Source: Phallusia mammillata (Eukaryota; Chordata; Ascidiacea; Phlebobranchia; Ascidiidae). From it: a stretch of DNA of 64,000 nt. Position numbers and translations under genes: made by a program. Location of the stretch: positions 86,675 through 150,674 of the forward strand of contig QLIY01000295.1 of assembly GCA_003260075.1 (NCBI GenBank). The letters run 5' to 3'. Positions 35,584 to 54,800 of this stretch are shown here, piece by piece. The first letter of the stretch is position 1; each line of letters opens with the position of its first letter. The notes below the pieces were generated by a model. That model was not told where the DNA came from and searched no databases. It was given only the letters and a program-made list of their open reading frames with translations.

Positions 35584-38500
35584 ATGTGTTTTCAATGCAT
35601 ATTTCAATGGGGGATAGATTTGAGGGGTTGCAATGCGCTGCTCCGAGGCAGACAAGAGAATTCCGATCTGAGGCAAATGAAGGATTGGAAACAAAGCGAA
35701 ACGAACAGATAATGTCGTTGTTGGAAAGAAACCGACCTAGATTACTCTTGAAAGTTTAAAACACATCTCTTGTTATGGAGATACATGTTATAGTATGACG
35801 AAACAGACAAAACATTTTGTTTATAAAAAGTTACTAGCGTGTTAATGTTGCACCAACATAGCAAGTGATACGCAACCCGGTGTATTAAGTAACAAACATT
35901 TTATGCCAGATAAGCGATTTATGTGCAAAAATACAGAATAAATAAAATGCCGAAAGGTGTACCACCAGAGCTGCGGTGCGTACCACCGGTTTGGAACCAC
36001 TGGTGTAACAGTACAACATAAACAGCTTCAAACCGACAAAGATTACTCTTGCAGCCGCGCGATCTTCTTATCGCTGTTTTTTTTTGTGTGTGTTTTGCAT
36101 TTTGTCGCTTTATAAGAAGTTTTTCCTGCAAAATATGTCATTATCCTGATGAAGGCGTCTTGTGTAGGACGTCGAAACGTCGATTGTTTACAATAAAACT
36201 GCTGGATGAGCAATACTTGGTTATACATTATGCCTGGCAGCAATAGCCTATTTCATTACTCTTGCAAGTTATACAAATCGCTTGTTATGGAATACATTTT
36301 TCCGTGCAACAGTGCAATATACAAGATTTCGTTATGCCAGATCAATTTTACCACACATTTCAACCAAAAAATGCAACACAACCATTATGGCAAAAAATGT
36401 GTGTTTTAGTGAAGAAAGCAACAATAGGCAAGGTTTGTTTGTATATACATGAGCACCAAAACATTTTACTGTGTAATGTGTTATAAGCGTTACATATGGT
36501 ACGTGCTCCTACGTAAGGCAAATATTTTAGTGAGGCAAATATTAATAATAATCGAGCGCTAGCAATTAAACATCAAACTCGAGAGGTTTATGACGCAAAA
36601 GAGTGAACTGTAAACTTTACAATGTGAAACCAAACTCACTTCAAGGTAACGAATGTGCAATACCAAGCAGAAGTAAATCAATATTCTACAAATTCGAGAG
36701 GCTTCTTACAAACGTGCTTTACGGAGAAAAAAATTAAAAAAGGATGTCTTGGCATTTAACCAGCTCTAGAGCAGGGCTTTGCCTGCGACCCTATTATGAC
36801 TGCCTTTTAAGAATATGAGGCAAACACGCACAAATTGGAGGTTAAATACCTGACATCAATGGTATGCGATGCCTAGACCAGTGTTTGATGCAAAAGCTTT
36901 TTAGAACATGATTGCGGCTTGTTGCATGATTTTAGGCGCTGATTTTTTAGGAGATTTTTAGGTTAGCTGCCACAACATTGCATCGCCGCTTGAGCAACCG
37001 TGCGGAAAAATGCTTCGCAAAGGGCAAGTTGCACCGTTGTCAGACAGTAACACAACGAAAATGCAAGTCATTGACCGGTTCCTATTTGTACAGGAGACAT
37101 GGTATCAGCGGTCTTTTTACAAGTTAGCACTGAATTTATCAGTTCAAAGTTGACTGTGGGATTAGCATTGACGGAAGTGCTATTTATAACTGTAAATGCG
37201 ATTTCTTTTATCGCACTAGTGTTTATGTCTATAAAGCAGTGATTTTTAAACCCTGGGGCGCACTCCAAAAGTTGTTTTATCATTTTGATTGGGTCGTTGA
37301 TCCAATCAAAATGTAGTTCAAAAATCCTTATAATTAACTGAAAACTGTACTTTATCGCATAATTCGAATTGCAGCAGTTACTTCATACTCTACGAATGTG
37401 TCTGCGATATACAGCACTTTAGGTTTTGAAAAAAAGGGTTGCCATAGCTTTGCTATATTTATTTACGCTAAAGATTTGGGTCGCCGGGATTAACGGTTGA
37501 GAACCACCAATCTAAGGTAAGTACTGAGAGGATACTATAGAATAGGGTTACCAGACGTCCGGAATTTTGGCGAAAAATCTGTGTCCGGAAATAATTTTTA
37601 AAAACAATTTTAACGTCCGGAATTTTAGAATCTAGTGATTTATTTTTAAACTTTGTCTGTGCTGTTTTCATGCACGATGCCACCCGTACATTCATGCGAA
37701 ATCTGAATAAATTGAAAGCGTTTTGGCGAGTTTTAGCGCCTGAAAGCTAACAATACTGTTAAAAAGTCCAGATCTTGTAAAACTTGTTTTGTAACTAATT
37801 AAAAAAAACAGCGCATTTCATCTCTGTGATAGTAATGCTATTTAACCAAAAATGATACCGGTTGGGTTGGTAACATGTAACGATATAACGCATTATAACG
37901 CATGTTGGCTGTCACCAAAGACATTTGCTGAAACCGTCATGAATTTCACTCACGCAGATATGGTAACCCTACACTAGAACGACCTGAAGTATAGTATTGC
38001 TAAGGTAAATAGTCGTGTGTTCCACTTCCGTATGTTAACAAGGTGCAAAATGCGCAAACGTAATAAACTTGCGGCATGTGAGCACAAGTTTTAATTAGGC
38101 TGCCATAAAAGTGTAATATTTGCGCAGTGTCAGCTTTTCAACGCGTTATGAAATAGAAGAGGATTTATGAGCAGTCAGTCAAGCACATTTAGTAGTTGGC
38201 AACGGAGATCTATAAAAAACTCAAACCACAGTTAAATTGGGAATAAGTTGTAGTGGAATAAACAGCGAAGGATTGCAGTACAAGTGTTGCTTGACACGGA
38301 CAGTTTTAAACTGCAGACAAATGCAGAAATGCAAGTAATTTTAGAAAAAAAATAACTTCTTTTTAAACATGCAAACCCACAATGAAATTGATAGCAGGAA
38401 ATTTAATCGGAAACCAATGATGTTCGGCATTTAGCGCGTGAATATTTTCTAGTCTTTTATTACTGGACAGTGGTACTGCGCGCAATTACATAAAATTTCA

Positions 38501-39524
38501 GAAATTGCATTAAAAATTTGTTTCATTTAAAAAGTGTGAATGGCGTCGCAATTAAACAGAACGATATTGTTATGAGGTCAGACAGACGAGTTAGAATATT
38601 AATTTTTGCTTATAATACTGACAAAGCAAAATTGGTGTGTTGGTTCCAACTACAGTTGAATTCTATAAATAGCTACTGGGCGTTATGTAACCTTACCAAA
38701 ATGAGTTGTATTGATAAGCAAATGGCAGAAAAAATGACCAACCGAATTAACGCCCAGGATTGACCCAAAACGTTAAGAACTATATCAGTTTGTATAAGTT
38801 AAGTATCCGTAAGCTCAGCGTGCGTCTGTTGCTAGGTTCGAGGACGCATCGTTTAAGAACCACATTAATGTGCAAAGAGGGGGCAAAGAAGTCTACTTGC
38901 AATTAGATAAAACCAGTGGTTGTCAACCTGTGGGTCGCGAAGGCTTTTGATAAACAATAAAAAACAATGTATTTATCAGCAATTAAATGCCAAACATGTA
39001 AAAGTTTAAAAAAATAAATGTGTTAAATTAAACAGATAATTTACAAGTATTTCTGTCCAGGACAATTGTAATAGGATAACGCGAATAATGACACAATTTC
39101 ATTTGAATTTGTCGATTTATGACAATACAAAAAATGTTGTTTTACGTGACTGTGTAAAAATAATTGTCTGAATGAATCTGCGCTGTATGAACAAAGGAAC
39201 ATTGAAAGTTATCAAGCAGTTTTATCAGTGTGGTATGGCAGGTTAATCATGCAGTTGTGTAAAAACTAGCAGGTCCAGACCATTCTAATTGCCTCCTAAA
39301 GTCAATCAGCTATTGTGAAGCAACGATGAAATAGTTCAAAAGGGGTCATTAGTTACATAGGGTTGCTGAAATAGGCCGCCGGATGGAAAATGCCGAAACC
39401 ACTAGATTATACAAACATCACTATTTAGATTTTAGAAACACAACTTTCTTGGTTAATTTTAATCTGTGTTTGACAGGGATCTGTGGTTAGTTAATATATA
39501 ACACATAAGTTCTGGAGAAACGAA
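35584..39524. other. Spacer with repeats, no gene seen
   Basis: It holds a GTCGAAACGTCG repeat motif at 36171-36182, hAT-like pieces at 35960-36003, 37237-37500 and 38918 onward, and the element at 37.5-38.0 kb. Several short frames lack codon or motif support. Confidence 0.5.
37540..37980. mobile_element. MITE-like element with AGGGTTACCA ends
   Basis: AGGGTTACCAGACGTCCGG on the left and ATATGGTAACCCT on the right form short inverted ends. The interior resembles 1500-1740 (shared GGTTGGTAACATGTAACG), so the family has at least two copies here. Confidence 0.5.
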
Positions 39525-40724
39525 ATGTCTCGACTGGTTATGAACAACAACGAAAACGAAGAAGAAGAAATTTCATGTCGACAATGTTGCCACGCACTTT
39601 TCTGCTGCCCACGTACGTATATAGCATTACAAAACTATATTAGCTATAGTTAAGTCGTTTCTATGTATCAAAGCAAAATCCACAAAGCCCTTGTTGAACA
39701 TATTCCAGAACAAAACAGTTCTATTGTGGTAACATATGTAAGTATGTGCAATGAACGCGTTTACGTTTTTCTCAATAATAAAGGTTCGTGACAGGTGATA
39801 TCAATAATAAAGAGAAAGCAGAGTGTTTTGTGCATGTAAGGCTGTATTTTAAAACAATGGAATGATAAAAACTGAAAACGCAGTTTAATAGGTCAAAGTG
39901 TCACTTTGAAATAAACACAAGAATTGGTTGGCGTGCCATAAAAAACCACCTCTTGCTGACCCCTGCGCTATATGTTTTTTAGACTATATTGTGTGTAGTG
40001 AATGTAAATTTCAAAATTTTGATTTATTGACTTTAACAAAAAGCATGTGAAATAATGCAAATTTAGCTTATGCTCTTCAGAACCAATTTTGTGTCGCCAT
40101 ACTCGCCAAACCGCAAAAACACCGCATTAATCCAGTCCCCAATGCATTTCTATGTAATACGGCGTTATAGCTAAAAACATCTAATCCAGAGTGTGGTTTG
40201 CAAATAGACACTTAAGCTCTGGGAATGACAAACGGGGATGATAAAAGACCCTGCTTTAAATGAGCTTGGTTTCGTTGAGCATCTACTATATGTAGTATTG
40301 GTTAGGAATCGAAACTGTTTTGAATTGTTAAGGGAGAAATTCGTCGAAAAAGGTTGGGAATCACTGATTTAACCAGTAATAAAAACATTCTCTTATAACT
40401 AATTTAAAATTACCTTTAATTTCAGCCAAAATGTTCGATGCAGCCATGTTCATAGCGCTCAGTGTATTACTCGGTCCTGTGATCTATTTCTTCGTGATCG
40501 CATCACCGGATATTAATGAGCACACGTGTCTTGTAAAGTCCTGGTCGCTCATTGGAGCAGGTATTCTTCTTGTGGGTCTAATCCTGATCTCGTGCTGGAG
40601 GTCTTGCGTCGGATTCTATCACGAGAAAAATGATGATGAGAAAAAGAAGATAGGAACCAAAAGAGTAACATGTCAATGCGGACAAGTGAATTATGCGTAC
40701 GATGAGGAGTTGACTACGGTGTAG
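39525..40724 (+). CDS. Small two-pass membrane protein (type D)
   Basis: Exon 1 is 39525-39612 (MSRLVMNNNENEEEE, then ISCRQCCHALFCCP; phase 1, donor GTACGT) and exon 2 is 40426-40724 (acceptor TTTAATTTCAG), giving 128 aa. The acidic N-terminus leads into a Cys-rich stretch. Two hydrophobic segments follow (MFIALSVLLGPVIYFFVIA and LIGAGILLVGLILISCW) and then a charged tail (HEKNDDEKKKIGTKR) with CQCGQ and YAYDEEL. The gene shares the phase-1 intron after a short first exon and the orientation of the upstream cluster, but little sequence, so membership is an inference. A TATA-like string (TATATAAC) lies about 30 bases before the start. AATAAA follows near 40889. Confidence 0.6.
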
Positions 40725-43055
40725 GAACCAAACATCAGAGCGTGTGTTAAGATAGCTTAAAGCTAGAGATTTAACGCATTAGCAACCAGTGTTGGATGTC
40801 AGTTCATATACATAGACAAAAAACAAACAAAAACAGAGAAGGTATTCGTTCCGTGCGATAACTGTATTTGCAGATCAAATACACGGTAAAATAAATTTCG
40901 GACTCCTTGATGTAATAGTGAAGAGGTTTCCAACTCTTTTACTTTTGTTTGCCCATTTTTTGCTACGTAACTTCAAGTTTACTAAACATCATTCACGTAT
41001 ATCGAAAAAGTGTATGACTAAAATTTCCCTAAAGCATGTCAAATTTAACTCAGTTAAAAATCACTCTACTACAGTAAAAGTTGTACCGACGAAATACTAA
41101 CGCAATATTCATTGCTAAGGTAAATTAGGTTGGTTTAATTACAAAAACCCCTGTAATAAATTTGTATTTCTCTCAGCTAGCGAGTAAACCTATTCTCTAA
41201 AGCCATGTTTGTTTGAACAGCGGTTTATTTTGTAAGTTAATATTTGCACGACCTATACGTTTAATTCGTAATATATGCACGACCATAAGCTCGCACAACG
41301 TTCAGGTTTACAACGAACATGCACTTTAACTTTGTTTGCTTTTTCTGTGGAATTGACCTGTTTAAATAGCGTATTTTTTATTTGCGTTTTTGCAATTATT
41401 GCGTTGATGTATTGATTTCGTTTGAATTGCGTTGTGCTGCGGCTTTTGCTGTAATCCTGCGTAAAGTTATTGATGAAAAAACAGTTTCAATAAATAAACC
41501 CAAAATATTGGCACAGGGTATGTGTAAAGGGGGGGGGGGGTTTCATACAACTCCAGATTGGCTATGTTTTATCACTACTAAAAAAAAACGGTGTGCTGGC
41601 GACCCGCGACTAGTCTTTAATATATTATTCACCTAGTATAGTGTACAGACCACAGCGGCATTTACTTACAGATGTAACATGTCGTTTCGAACAACAATTG
41701 CAAGCCAGTACCTTGTTGTAAAAATATTCCATTTTTTTCTAAATTACTTATCTTTATCGTTTGGTGAAGTGAAGATTAAAACGTTGTAATGGTTTACACC
41801 GTGATACAGACACGCAATTTCTCCCTTAGAATATTTAACAACAAGAACCTATAACGTTATTACCGAAAAAATACCTATTGCAAAAAAGTACTTTAACAAA
41901 TAGTCAAACTTTTAGAATTTGGATTTTGGATCGGGCGGCTATAACAAGATGTGTGCAACCTGGGGCTATAACAAGGTGTGTGCAGCCTATATTTCGGAAC
42001 GCCTCATGGTCATTCAATAACAACGGCTACAAATCACCAACTATCTTTTTCACAGTGTTAAACCCAGGACGTCTACAAGTAATCAGTACACCCAGCCCTG
42101 TGGCAAACATGGGCATAGTTGCAAAACAAGTAGTCGTGCGCCACCTATTGGACGCAAATTCGTTTAAAGCTCCAATGTTCGCAAGACCCGCGGGTAAGTG
42201 AGCAACAGTTTCTTGCACAAAGCGTCAAAAACTCCCAAGATAACGCTTGGTATGTTTGCCCACATGCAAAGATACAGTTTAGTTACAACAGAGACCAGAG
42301 CATTTTTACATCAAATTTCAAAACTGTTTGGCGATAAACTTGTGCTTATGGTTTATAAAAGGAGTACAAACACACTGGGACATGAACAAAGACGATAATT
42401 TATAAACAGATTGATTACACAAAAACTCTTTTTTGCAGTTCAAAAAGTGCGCCAGATATTAATTAAAAAAATTTTGGGGTTAAATCTATGTAACAACAAA
42501 CAACACTCTACAAAATGTAATCAGTTTTCTTCTCACCAGCTATTGATCTTTCCTTAGATGAGCAGAAAAAGCGCCCAAACGCATTCTTCAAAAAAGCGGT
42601 CTTCCCGCGAAACAAACAAAAACAAAACAACCAAAAATTTCTAAATGCAAATTTTACTTAGTCCAATGAGCTTACGTTTTATTTATGCTATTAAAAATTA
42701 AAAATGCAGTATTTGTTCATGTTAACATTCGTAAACAAAAAAAAAACAATTTACTAAGAATAAATAAATCAATGATGCAACTTAAACGATATCACTGTTA
42801 AGGGTAACTGTGTAAAGCTCTGCAAAATAATAAAATTGATACGATTAGTTTTATTTATACGGCAACTGATCCATGTGTGATGTTACGTCATGCTTTAATG
42901 ATTTTTAAATGCATGTTGCATTTGTTTTGCCTAAAATTGTTGGCCCTAAGCTCCTAACACATTTACTATCTCATTTTACATTTTATTTTACTGTATATGT
43001 GAAAAAGATATTTGTATTTGTGATCGAAAAATTCTGAAACCGTGTGTAAAAAGAC
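40725..43055. other. Spacer before HARS1
   Basis: Apart from the possible exon at 42110 and a G run near 41530, nothing was recognised. The last few hundred bases should contain the HARS1 promoter; no TATA box is evident. Confidence 0.4.
42110..42191 (+). CDS. Possible isolated first exon (unassigned)
   Basis: An open frame starts with ATG at about 42110 (MGIVAKQVVVRHLLDANS, then FKAPMFARPA) and ends in phase 1 at a good donor (GCGG then GTAAGTG). The residues are basic with few acids, as in a mitochondrial targeting peptide. I found no convincing second exon before HARS1 begins at 43056; acceptor-like sites near 42433 and 42557 lead to low-complexity reading frames. It may be a lost or alternative exon, or chance. 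Confidence 0.2.
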
Positions 43056-47917
<4,862 letters not shown>

Positions 47918-48819
47918 TGTTTTCTGAGTTGATTTATGACAGAAATTAAGAGATAGCACTTTTGAGTAACAGGGAAAAGGGTCTTAAAAGATATGGATTT
48001 GAATGCAGCAGTAATGGTTTCTGTATTTATGTCGTACCTGCTTAATATGTATTAACATTTTTTAAACCATATTTGGTGTTTGTTGAAAGGTTAAGTCTAA
48101 AACTGAAGGCCGAATTATAATTTTTCATTAAATTTGTGTACAAAATCCACTAGGTTGGGGATTTTTGGGGTGAGGGTTTCAAATTGTAATAACAGTTCTA
48201 TCTGATCTCAGATTCCCAGGCTGGGTTGGCTAAGCTGGCCTGTAGTTGCAGATAGCGCCCCTTGTTAACTTTAACAAGGTCTTCGTTTACTAAATTAAAT
48301 AACAGTGCTGTGGTAACAAATACTTAACTGACTGCAGATGTCTTCACTTCTTTAGGCAATTTACTTTTTCAAAAGTTTTCAAAAACTACATTGTAGTGTG
48401 GCCAGATTTGATTTCCTAATAAAACTGTTGTCTTGCAAGTAGTCAGTTGTGAAATATCACAGATAAGAAAGTCACCTGGCTACCGACCGGCATAGGGTAT
48501 ATTTAATCGTCTTAAAAGGCAAATCACAGCACACAAATAAATCATGGAACATATGTTTGCAAGCAACAAAATGTGTTTGAATTTTTGCTGAAACTCTTAA
48601 ACCTGGAGGCCACAGTGGGTTGAAATTTAGGAGTTTAAATTAAAAATGGTTCTGAACATTTTGGCAAGCCATACATATAAAACTGACAAAAGGGGGAATT
48701 GCAAGGTCAAAATAATTTACTCACAGAGATTAACTTAGATGTTCATTGTCAAAATTACTTGTATAATATATTATTGGACACAAACACAGCAATATTAAAA
48801 ATAATCATACCAAATTCAA
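47918..48819. other. Convergent spacer, HARS1 and CWH43
   Basis: It contains the HARS1 3' UTR with ATTAAA near 48128. The two genes meet tail to tail. No other feature seen. Confidence 0.5.
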
Positions 48820-51800
48820 TTAGGGAACAAAATATTTAGGAGTTCCAACATGATAATGATTTCCTTTTCCATACCAATTACCATGATGCAATTCGCCAAA
48901 TGATGAACTGAATCTTCTTGAACTAGGCACATCATCTGGATTTAGTGTTAATTTTCCATTATCTGGTTCCTCTACTGAGCTTGGGATTTTCCATCTGGCC
49001 ATTTGCAATTCAGTATCACTTAAACCACCATTGGAAATCCTTGCATATCCAAGTCTGTGGTCATTAAACGTGCAATGAGAAACAAAACTTAAAATAACTG
49101 GTCAAACTGATATTATTGGCATGACGGTCTGTATCCTATGAGTAATTCATGTTCAAACAGATTTAGATAAACTAGTGAGAGAGAAAAAAATGCTAATTCA
49201 CAAGAAATGAAAAAGTTTGAAACTACAGTGTCTAAAAAATAGGCTGTTTTTTGTTGCTGAGCTTATGCTAAGTTTATAGGTTAACATTGCTTGTCTGTCT
49301 TAGGCATATTAAGTAAAAAAGGTGTGGGATGGTAGCATGTACATTGCAGGGTTGCCCATACACATATATGACTTGAGTGTGTGCTGAGTCACATGAATTT
49401 TAAAGAAAGAATGTGGTGTTTTACAATGGTCAATTACTTTTAATAATGATCTGCTGGAAGAGCAATGATCGTTAATACAGTGTACTTAAACAAAAGTATC
49501 ATTTTTCATTTCAAATGCTCTGACGACACCTTACACCATCATCAGTGCCAATAAAAGAGACATAACAGAAGAGTACAATGTAAACACAAAAGTGACATGT
49601 TAAATGAACACTGTTGAAGCAAGTAACTTTAATCTGAACACTGTAGGCAGATTTACAACTTATGCTCTTTATAGTAGCAGCACCAGCGTTATTGCAAAAA
49701 AAATAAGTCAAACAATTCTGTACCTGATCAAATCTCTGTACATGATATACTGACACCAACGGTCCTTGTCAGTTGGGTCAATGTCTTTCAATGTGCCACT
49801 GCCAGTCAACTGTTTGTAGTCACGACTACCAGGAGCAGATGTCACATAACCAAGAAACACTACAGGATTTTCTGCTGTTCGACTTAACCTTGAAAGTTCT
49901 TCAGCTTGCAGTTTCCGATCAAGGTTATCCCTAAAAACGTGTTTTACCATTATACAAATAGATCAATTCAACAAAAGCGTAAGGTTTTATATGGTTTCTT
50001 TATCATGCATTCAACTGTATTTATTAAAAACTTTGCAACAAAACTACAAACTTTTTAAGTCAGGTTAAGCAAAATGTCTAAAACTGGAGTGTTTAAAATC
50101 AAAAAATCCAGCCAACAGCATTAATTTGGCAAACTTTTATGCATTAACTCAAGTTTGTCTATGCTTATTTCTCAAAATACTACGCTAATTTCACAGAAAG
50201 AAAAAACGGTGTCAGTGTCCTTAAATGCAAAAAGATAAACAGACAACCAGCTTTAACTACACATAACTGGTTTAATTCAACATACTAAAGCTGGGGTTCC
50301 CAAACTTTTTTGGTCTGTGGCCCAAATGTCTATTTAATAGCGACTCGTGGCTCACTATGTGCTGAAATTTGGGCACAAACAAAAAAAATAACTCAAAAAC
50401 AAGCGAAATTTTCTAGCAATTTATTTTTAATGAGATACACTCCTGAAATTTGGCTACAAGATTCGGAATTCTTTGCAAATATTATGTTTTTCAAAACAAA
50501 GCGCATAATATCTACAGTATAACAAAACAGTAGAATCTGATCAAATGGCTCTGTGGCCCATTGAAAATGTCTTGGTGGCCTAGTACTGGGCCATGGCCCA
50601 CAGTTTGGGAACCACGGTACTAAAGCATAGGGTCACTTACCCATCATTTCCCATATGAGTAACCACAAAATCAACCAAATTCCCTGAGATATTAACTGTG
50701 GCTGAAATAGCTGGAGCAAGTTCACCATGAGGTGAAGGTAACAGATGGTGTTGAGATTTCACAATAGGATATTTAGATAACAGAAGGTTACCTTAAAATA
50801 AATACTGTAAATGTTTGACCTATTTGAAAAAATCAACCAGAAAAGAAAGCAAACATATTGAATTGGTTGAAGGGAAGTACTTACCCCATGTATGGTCTCT
50901 AGTGGATGGTCCAAAGTCAGAATACATTCCAAGCCTTTCACCAAGCCACATAGCAATGTCATTGTTACCTGTCAAGTACGTTTAATGTTACAACTTTGAC
51001 TCTTAATTAATCAAATTTTTGCAAATATTATTTTAAAAGTTAAATGTTACAAAGTTAAACATTTGCATGTACAGTAAAGTCCGGGCCCATTTAGATCAAA
51101 ATTTTTTTACACATTTGGCGAAGATCTGGATTAATCGATGTAGATTAGATAAAGCCTTACCACATTGCAAATCATTTGTAGCTTAAGTTTTTAAGTGAAG
51201 ATCTGGATTAACCAACACTGGTTTAACTGAGGTTTACTGTAATTCACAAACATTTTATAATATCCACCAATTACAATAAAAATCATCCAAAACCTTGTGT
51301 GAGACAAAAAACAAAGACTGATATTTGACAACGACTTACCTAAATATGGCTTAGAAGCATCACTCTCCAGCAGTGTGATAACATCAGCTTGTGTATTGTT
51401 CAGAATTTCAGCCGCTCTCTCCAAACTTGGCCAGCCACGGTTGTCGTAACCAAAATGAAAAGTCCAGATAAGTGCCGAAAACTCTTTGTCCTGTATCTTT
51501 TCTCTGCCTGAATAAAGAACAACATTTGTCAAGAATATTTCTACCCCCCCCCCCGAAAACTCTTTGTCCTGTATCTTTTCTCTGCCTGAATAAAGAACAA
51601 CACTTGTCAAGAATATTTCTACATTGAGATTGTTGTAACAACATACACTTTTGTATGAAATATAATTTGATGTTATCATAAAGTTGATAAAGTTGTAATT
51701 TTTGTTTTGTTTTTTCAAGAGGTTCATATTTCATCCATGTCTATATGGATATCATCAGTCTTCACATAAACAAAATGCCTAATACATCACAATAAGTTGA

Positions 51801-54800
51801 AAGCACTGCTTTTCACGCCAAAGATTGCCCAAACTAAGCAACTTGCAATATACAGTGTGTCCTCTTAAACAGGCATATATTTTGAAACTGAATGAGATGA
51901 AGATGGTGCCTTTAAACTTACCCAGTGGTTGCAAGACGTTGTACTTTGGCCACACAACATTGCGATATTCAAAGCCCATCAAACCAACAAGAGCCAGACC
52001 AATGAGGAATTTTCTTACGAGTCTACCAAAATTTTGTTCCTCTGGTTTTTCAATCTGTGGCTGCTCTTGAAGCCTTGCCTGAAGGTAGAACCTCTTTATT
52101 GGCAATGCCAGGGCCAGGCAAAGCGACTTTTCACATTCATTTGGTAAACATGCAGCCAGTCCAACAAAGACCATCATAACAGCTGCAAAGATTTGTGGTA
52201 ATACTTCAGATGATTTTTTTATCTTCTCGCATTAAAGTATTATTATAGTTTATTTTGTTTAAATTTATTTCGATGTTGGCTATAAAAAATGCCCCCCCCC
52301 CAGCTGCAAAGATTTGTGGTAATACTTCAGATGATTTTTTTATCTTCTCTCATTAAAGTATTATTATAGTTTTTTTTGTTTAAATCTATTTCAATGTTGG
52401 CTATAAAAATGGATGTAAAACTGCAGCAATAAATATTTCCAATCTAGTTTTTACTGTTTCTTTGTTTAGTGTAACTTACTAGCACTATTGCATTGTTCAA
52501 ATAGATACAAGGGAGTCTATTTCAATTGTTTACTTTTTCTACATCTTAAAATTTAAAGGATGTTTATTTCCCAAAATTAACAAATGTACTTGTGAATATA
52601 CGATGACGTTGGCAAAATAGCAAGAGGCACCATACAGTTAATAACATTATACCAAACAACTTTCATAGACTATAGAACGCTTCTTATGAATAAATACATT
52701 TTTTACTTGTTTATTTATTCAGTTTAGACCAAAGTTTATGCTCCACATTAAATAATTCAGTAGTAACGTCATCTCATACCAACAATGACGTAAGTTCTTT
52801 CTCTGGCCAGTTCCCCACCAAATGGTACAAAGTTGTACGCAGTGCACCATACCATTCCAAATACACCACTTAGGTACACTGCGTTGCCAATCACCAAAGA
52901 TTTGCCACGATTTTTGGTGTTTACCATTTTTTCACAAATTGTTGGCCATACAGACATGATATATAATGCCAAGCCAGCACCTAAGCACAAAATAGGTTTT
53001 TAAGTAAAGTTAAAAAAATGATATAGTGAAAAAATGAAAGTGCTTACCACAGGCAAATGCATACCAGCGATCTAAAAACATTAGGCCCATGCTTGAAATC
53101 AAACCAAACACTGACCATACAATACTTTTCGCAATGTTGGTAAACATTGACAAAAACAGTCCTGCCGTGATCATAACCAGTACCAGCCCACTGAAACACA
53201 ATAGGCACATAAAGAAACAGTACATGGAAAGTCCAACAGATGTTTGACTTACCTCCATGGGGTTGGTGGGGGTCCTGTGTCAGGAAAACCCTTTACAGTG
53301 AATCGGGATATAACCGAGACTTCACCAAGTATGGCATGTATAACGAAAAACACAGCACCATACCCAATGCTTACCAACAGGTCGCTACCTTCTCTACAAA
53401 AAATTATAAAAAAACTGTTTTATGACAAGATTTTATGTATATATACTATAGCACATAATTCAACATTTTTATCATGTTGCAATAGTAATCCCCTATAAAT
53501 CTAAAATATACTGCAAAATAAAGAAAAAAATAATACCAAATATTTCATATGTTTGTAACCGGTTCTAGATTAGTCAAATGCGAAACAAATTTCAGAAACA
53601 CTTTTTATGTCATACTCTGGACTTTTTTCTTTCATGTCAGTTTTTTCTCTTTCACTTGTTTCTTTCGGTTTATGAGTTGGTGACTTGTGATGGATGTTTA
53701 TGTGAGGTGATAGCATCTTGATGCCGATTGCCAATGCAAGGATAGTGACAATAATTTTGTTTGTCATCTGATCATTCCACATTGGTGTTATGGAGACATA
53801 CCTAAAAAGTAAACGTATGTCAAGCAAATGGTAAGCAAGTAAGTTTATTTCGCAGAAAATATTTAAACTACAAAAACAAAATAAATTGAAAAGAAGAATG
53901 TACCAAGTAGCGAAAGACTCTGTGGTGACCGTGTCAGCTACCCCTTCTTACACAAACATTTACACATACACATGCACGCACACTGTACATACAGATTCAT
54001 GATGAATATAAGCATAAAAAAAATCTTGTGTGACCCGAGTTTGTATGCAATGAACAGAAAAGTAGCGCAGTATTTAAGTACGTAAAGCAAAAGTTGCAAA
54101 AACAAAAGTGTGTGTAATGAAATAAGTAATACAGAAAGAGGAAAGTAAATATAATCACAGAAATATGTAGATTAGTGCTTTAAGTTCTGTTTTTTACATT
54201 TGATTTTGCTTTTGTTTTGGCCAAACATGAAACTCATGCATGCTACCTTAAATAATGTAAAATAACCCTAACATTTTAGTAAAATATGAAAAAATCCTAC
54301 CATACTCTGGAAGACAGCAATGCTATGAACCCTATTGTGTGGCCCCAGAAAGCTAGTTTTCTTTCCTGTTCATCTTCTGACCACCAGGTGGATGCTTGCA
54401 TAAGAAAAGCTGTAGCAACCCCAAGAGAAAGACCAACCAGTCTTGACAATGTTGATGGGGCATGAAATGATGCACAACCCCCTAACAAAAAAACAAACAT
54501 AATTCCCAAGTTACACACAATAAAGTGACGTTAAATCAGGCCCCTTAACTCTTAACATATAATATTTAATTACATTTCACTTTTCATATGACATGTTTTA
54601 GTTTAATGATCTGATTTACAAACTGGAACAGTGTATTGCCAGTCTGCAGAATATGGCAGTTCCCGGCAAGATCTCATGTCCCGCGAGCAAGACCTATTTC
54701 AGCACGTGCAAAGCAAGTAATATAGGTCAAGACAGGACAATTGAATGTTTTTGGTGCAAAATTTCCGCATGAAACCCCTCAAAAAAATTGGCGTGCAAAA

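Noticed and set aside
49511..49562. CTGATGATGG...GTCGTCAGAGCATTTGAAA on the minus strand as a hammerhead
   Set aside because: No GAAAC with matching stem II and III; it is another dispersed repeat motif.
51408..51734. Second copy of a CWH43 exon end after a C run
   Set aside because: The repeat of CCGAAAACTCTTTGTCC... is a duplicated join. Only the exon at 51340-51507 fits the reading frame.
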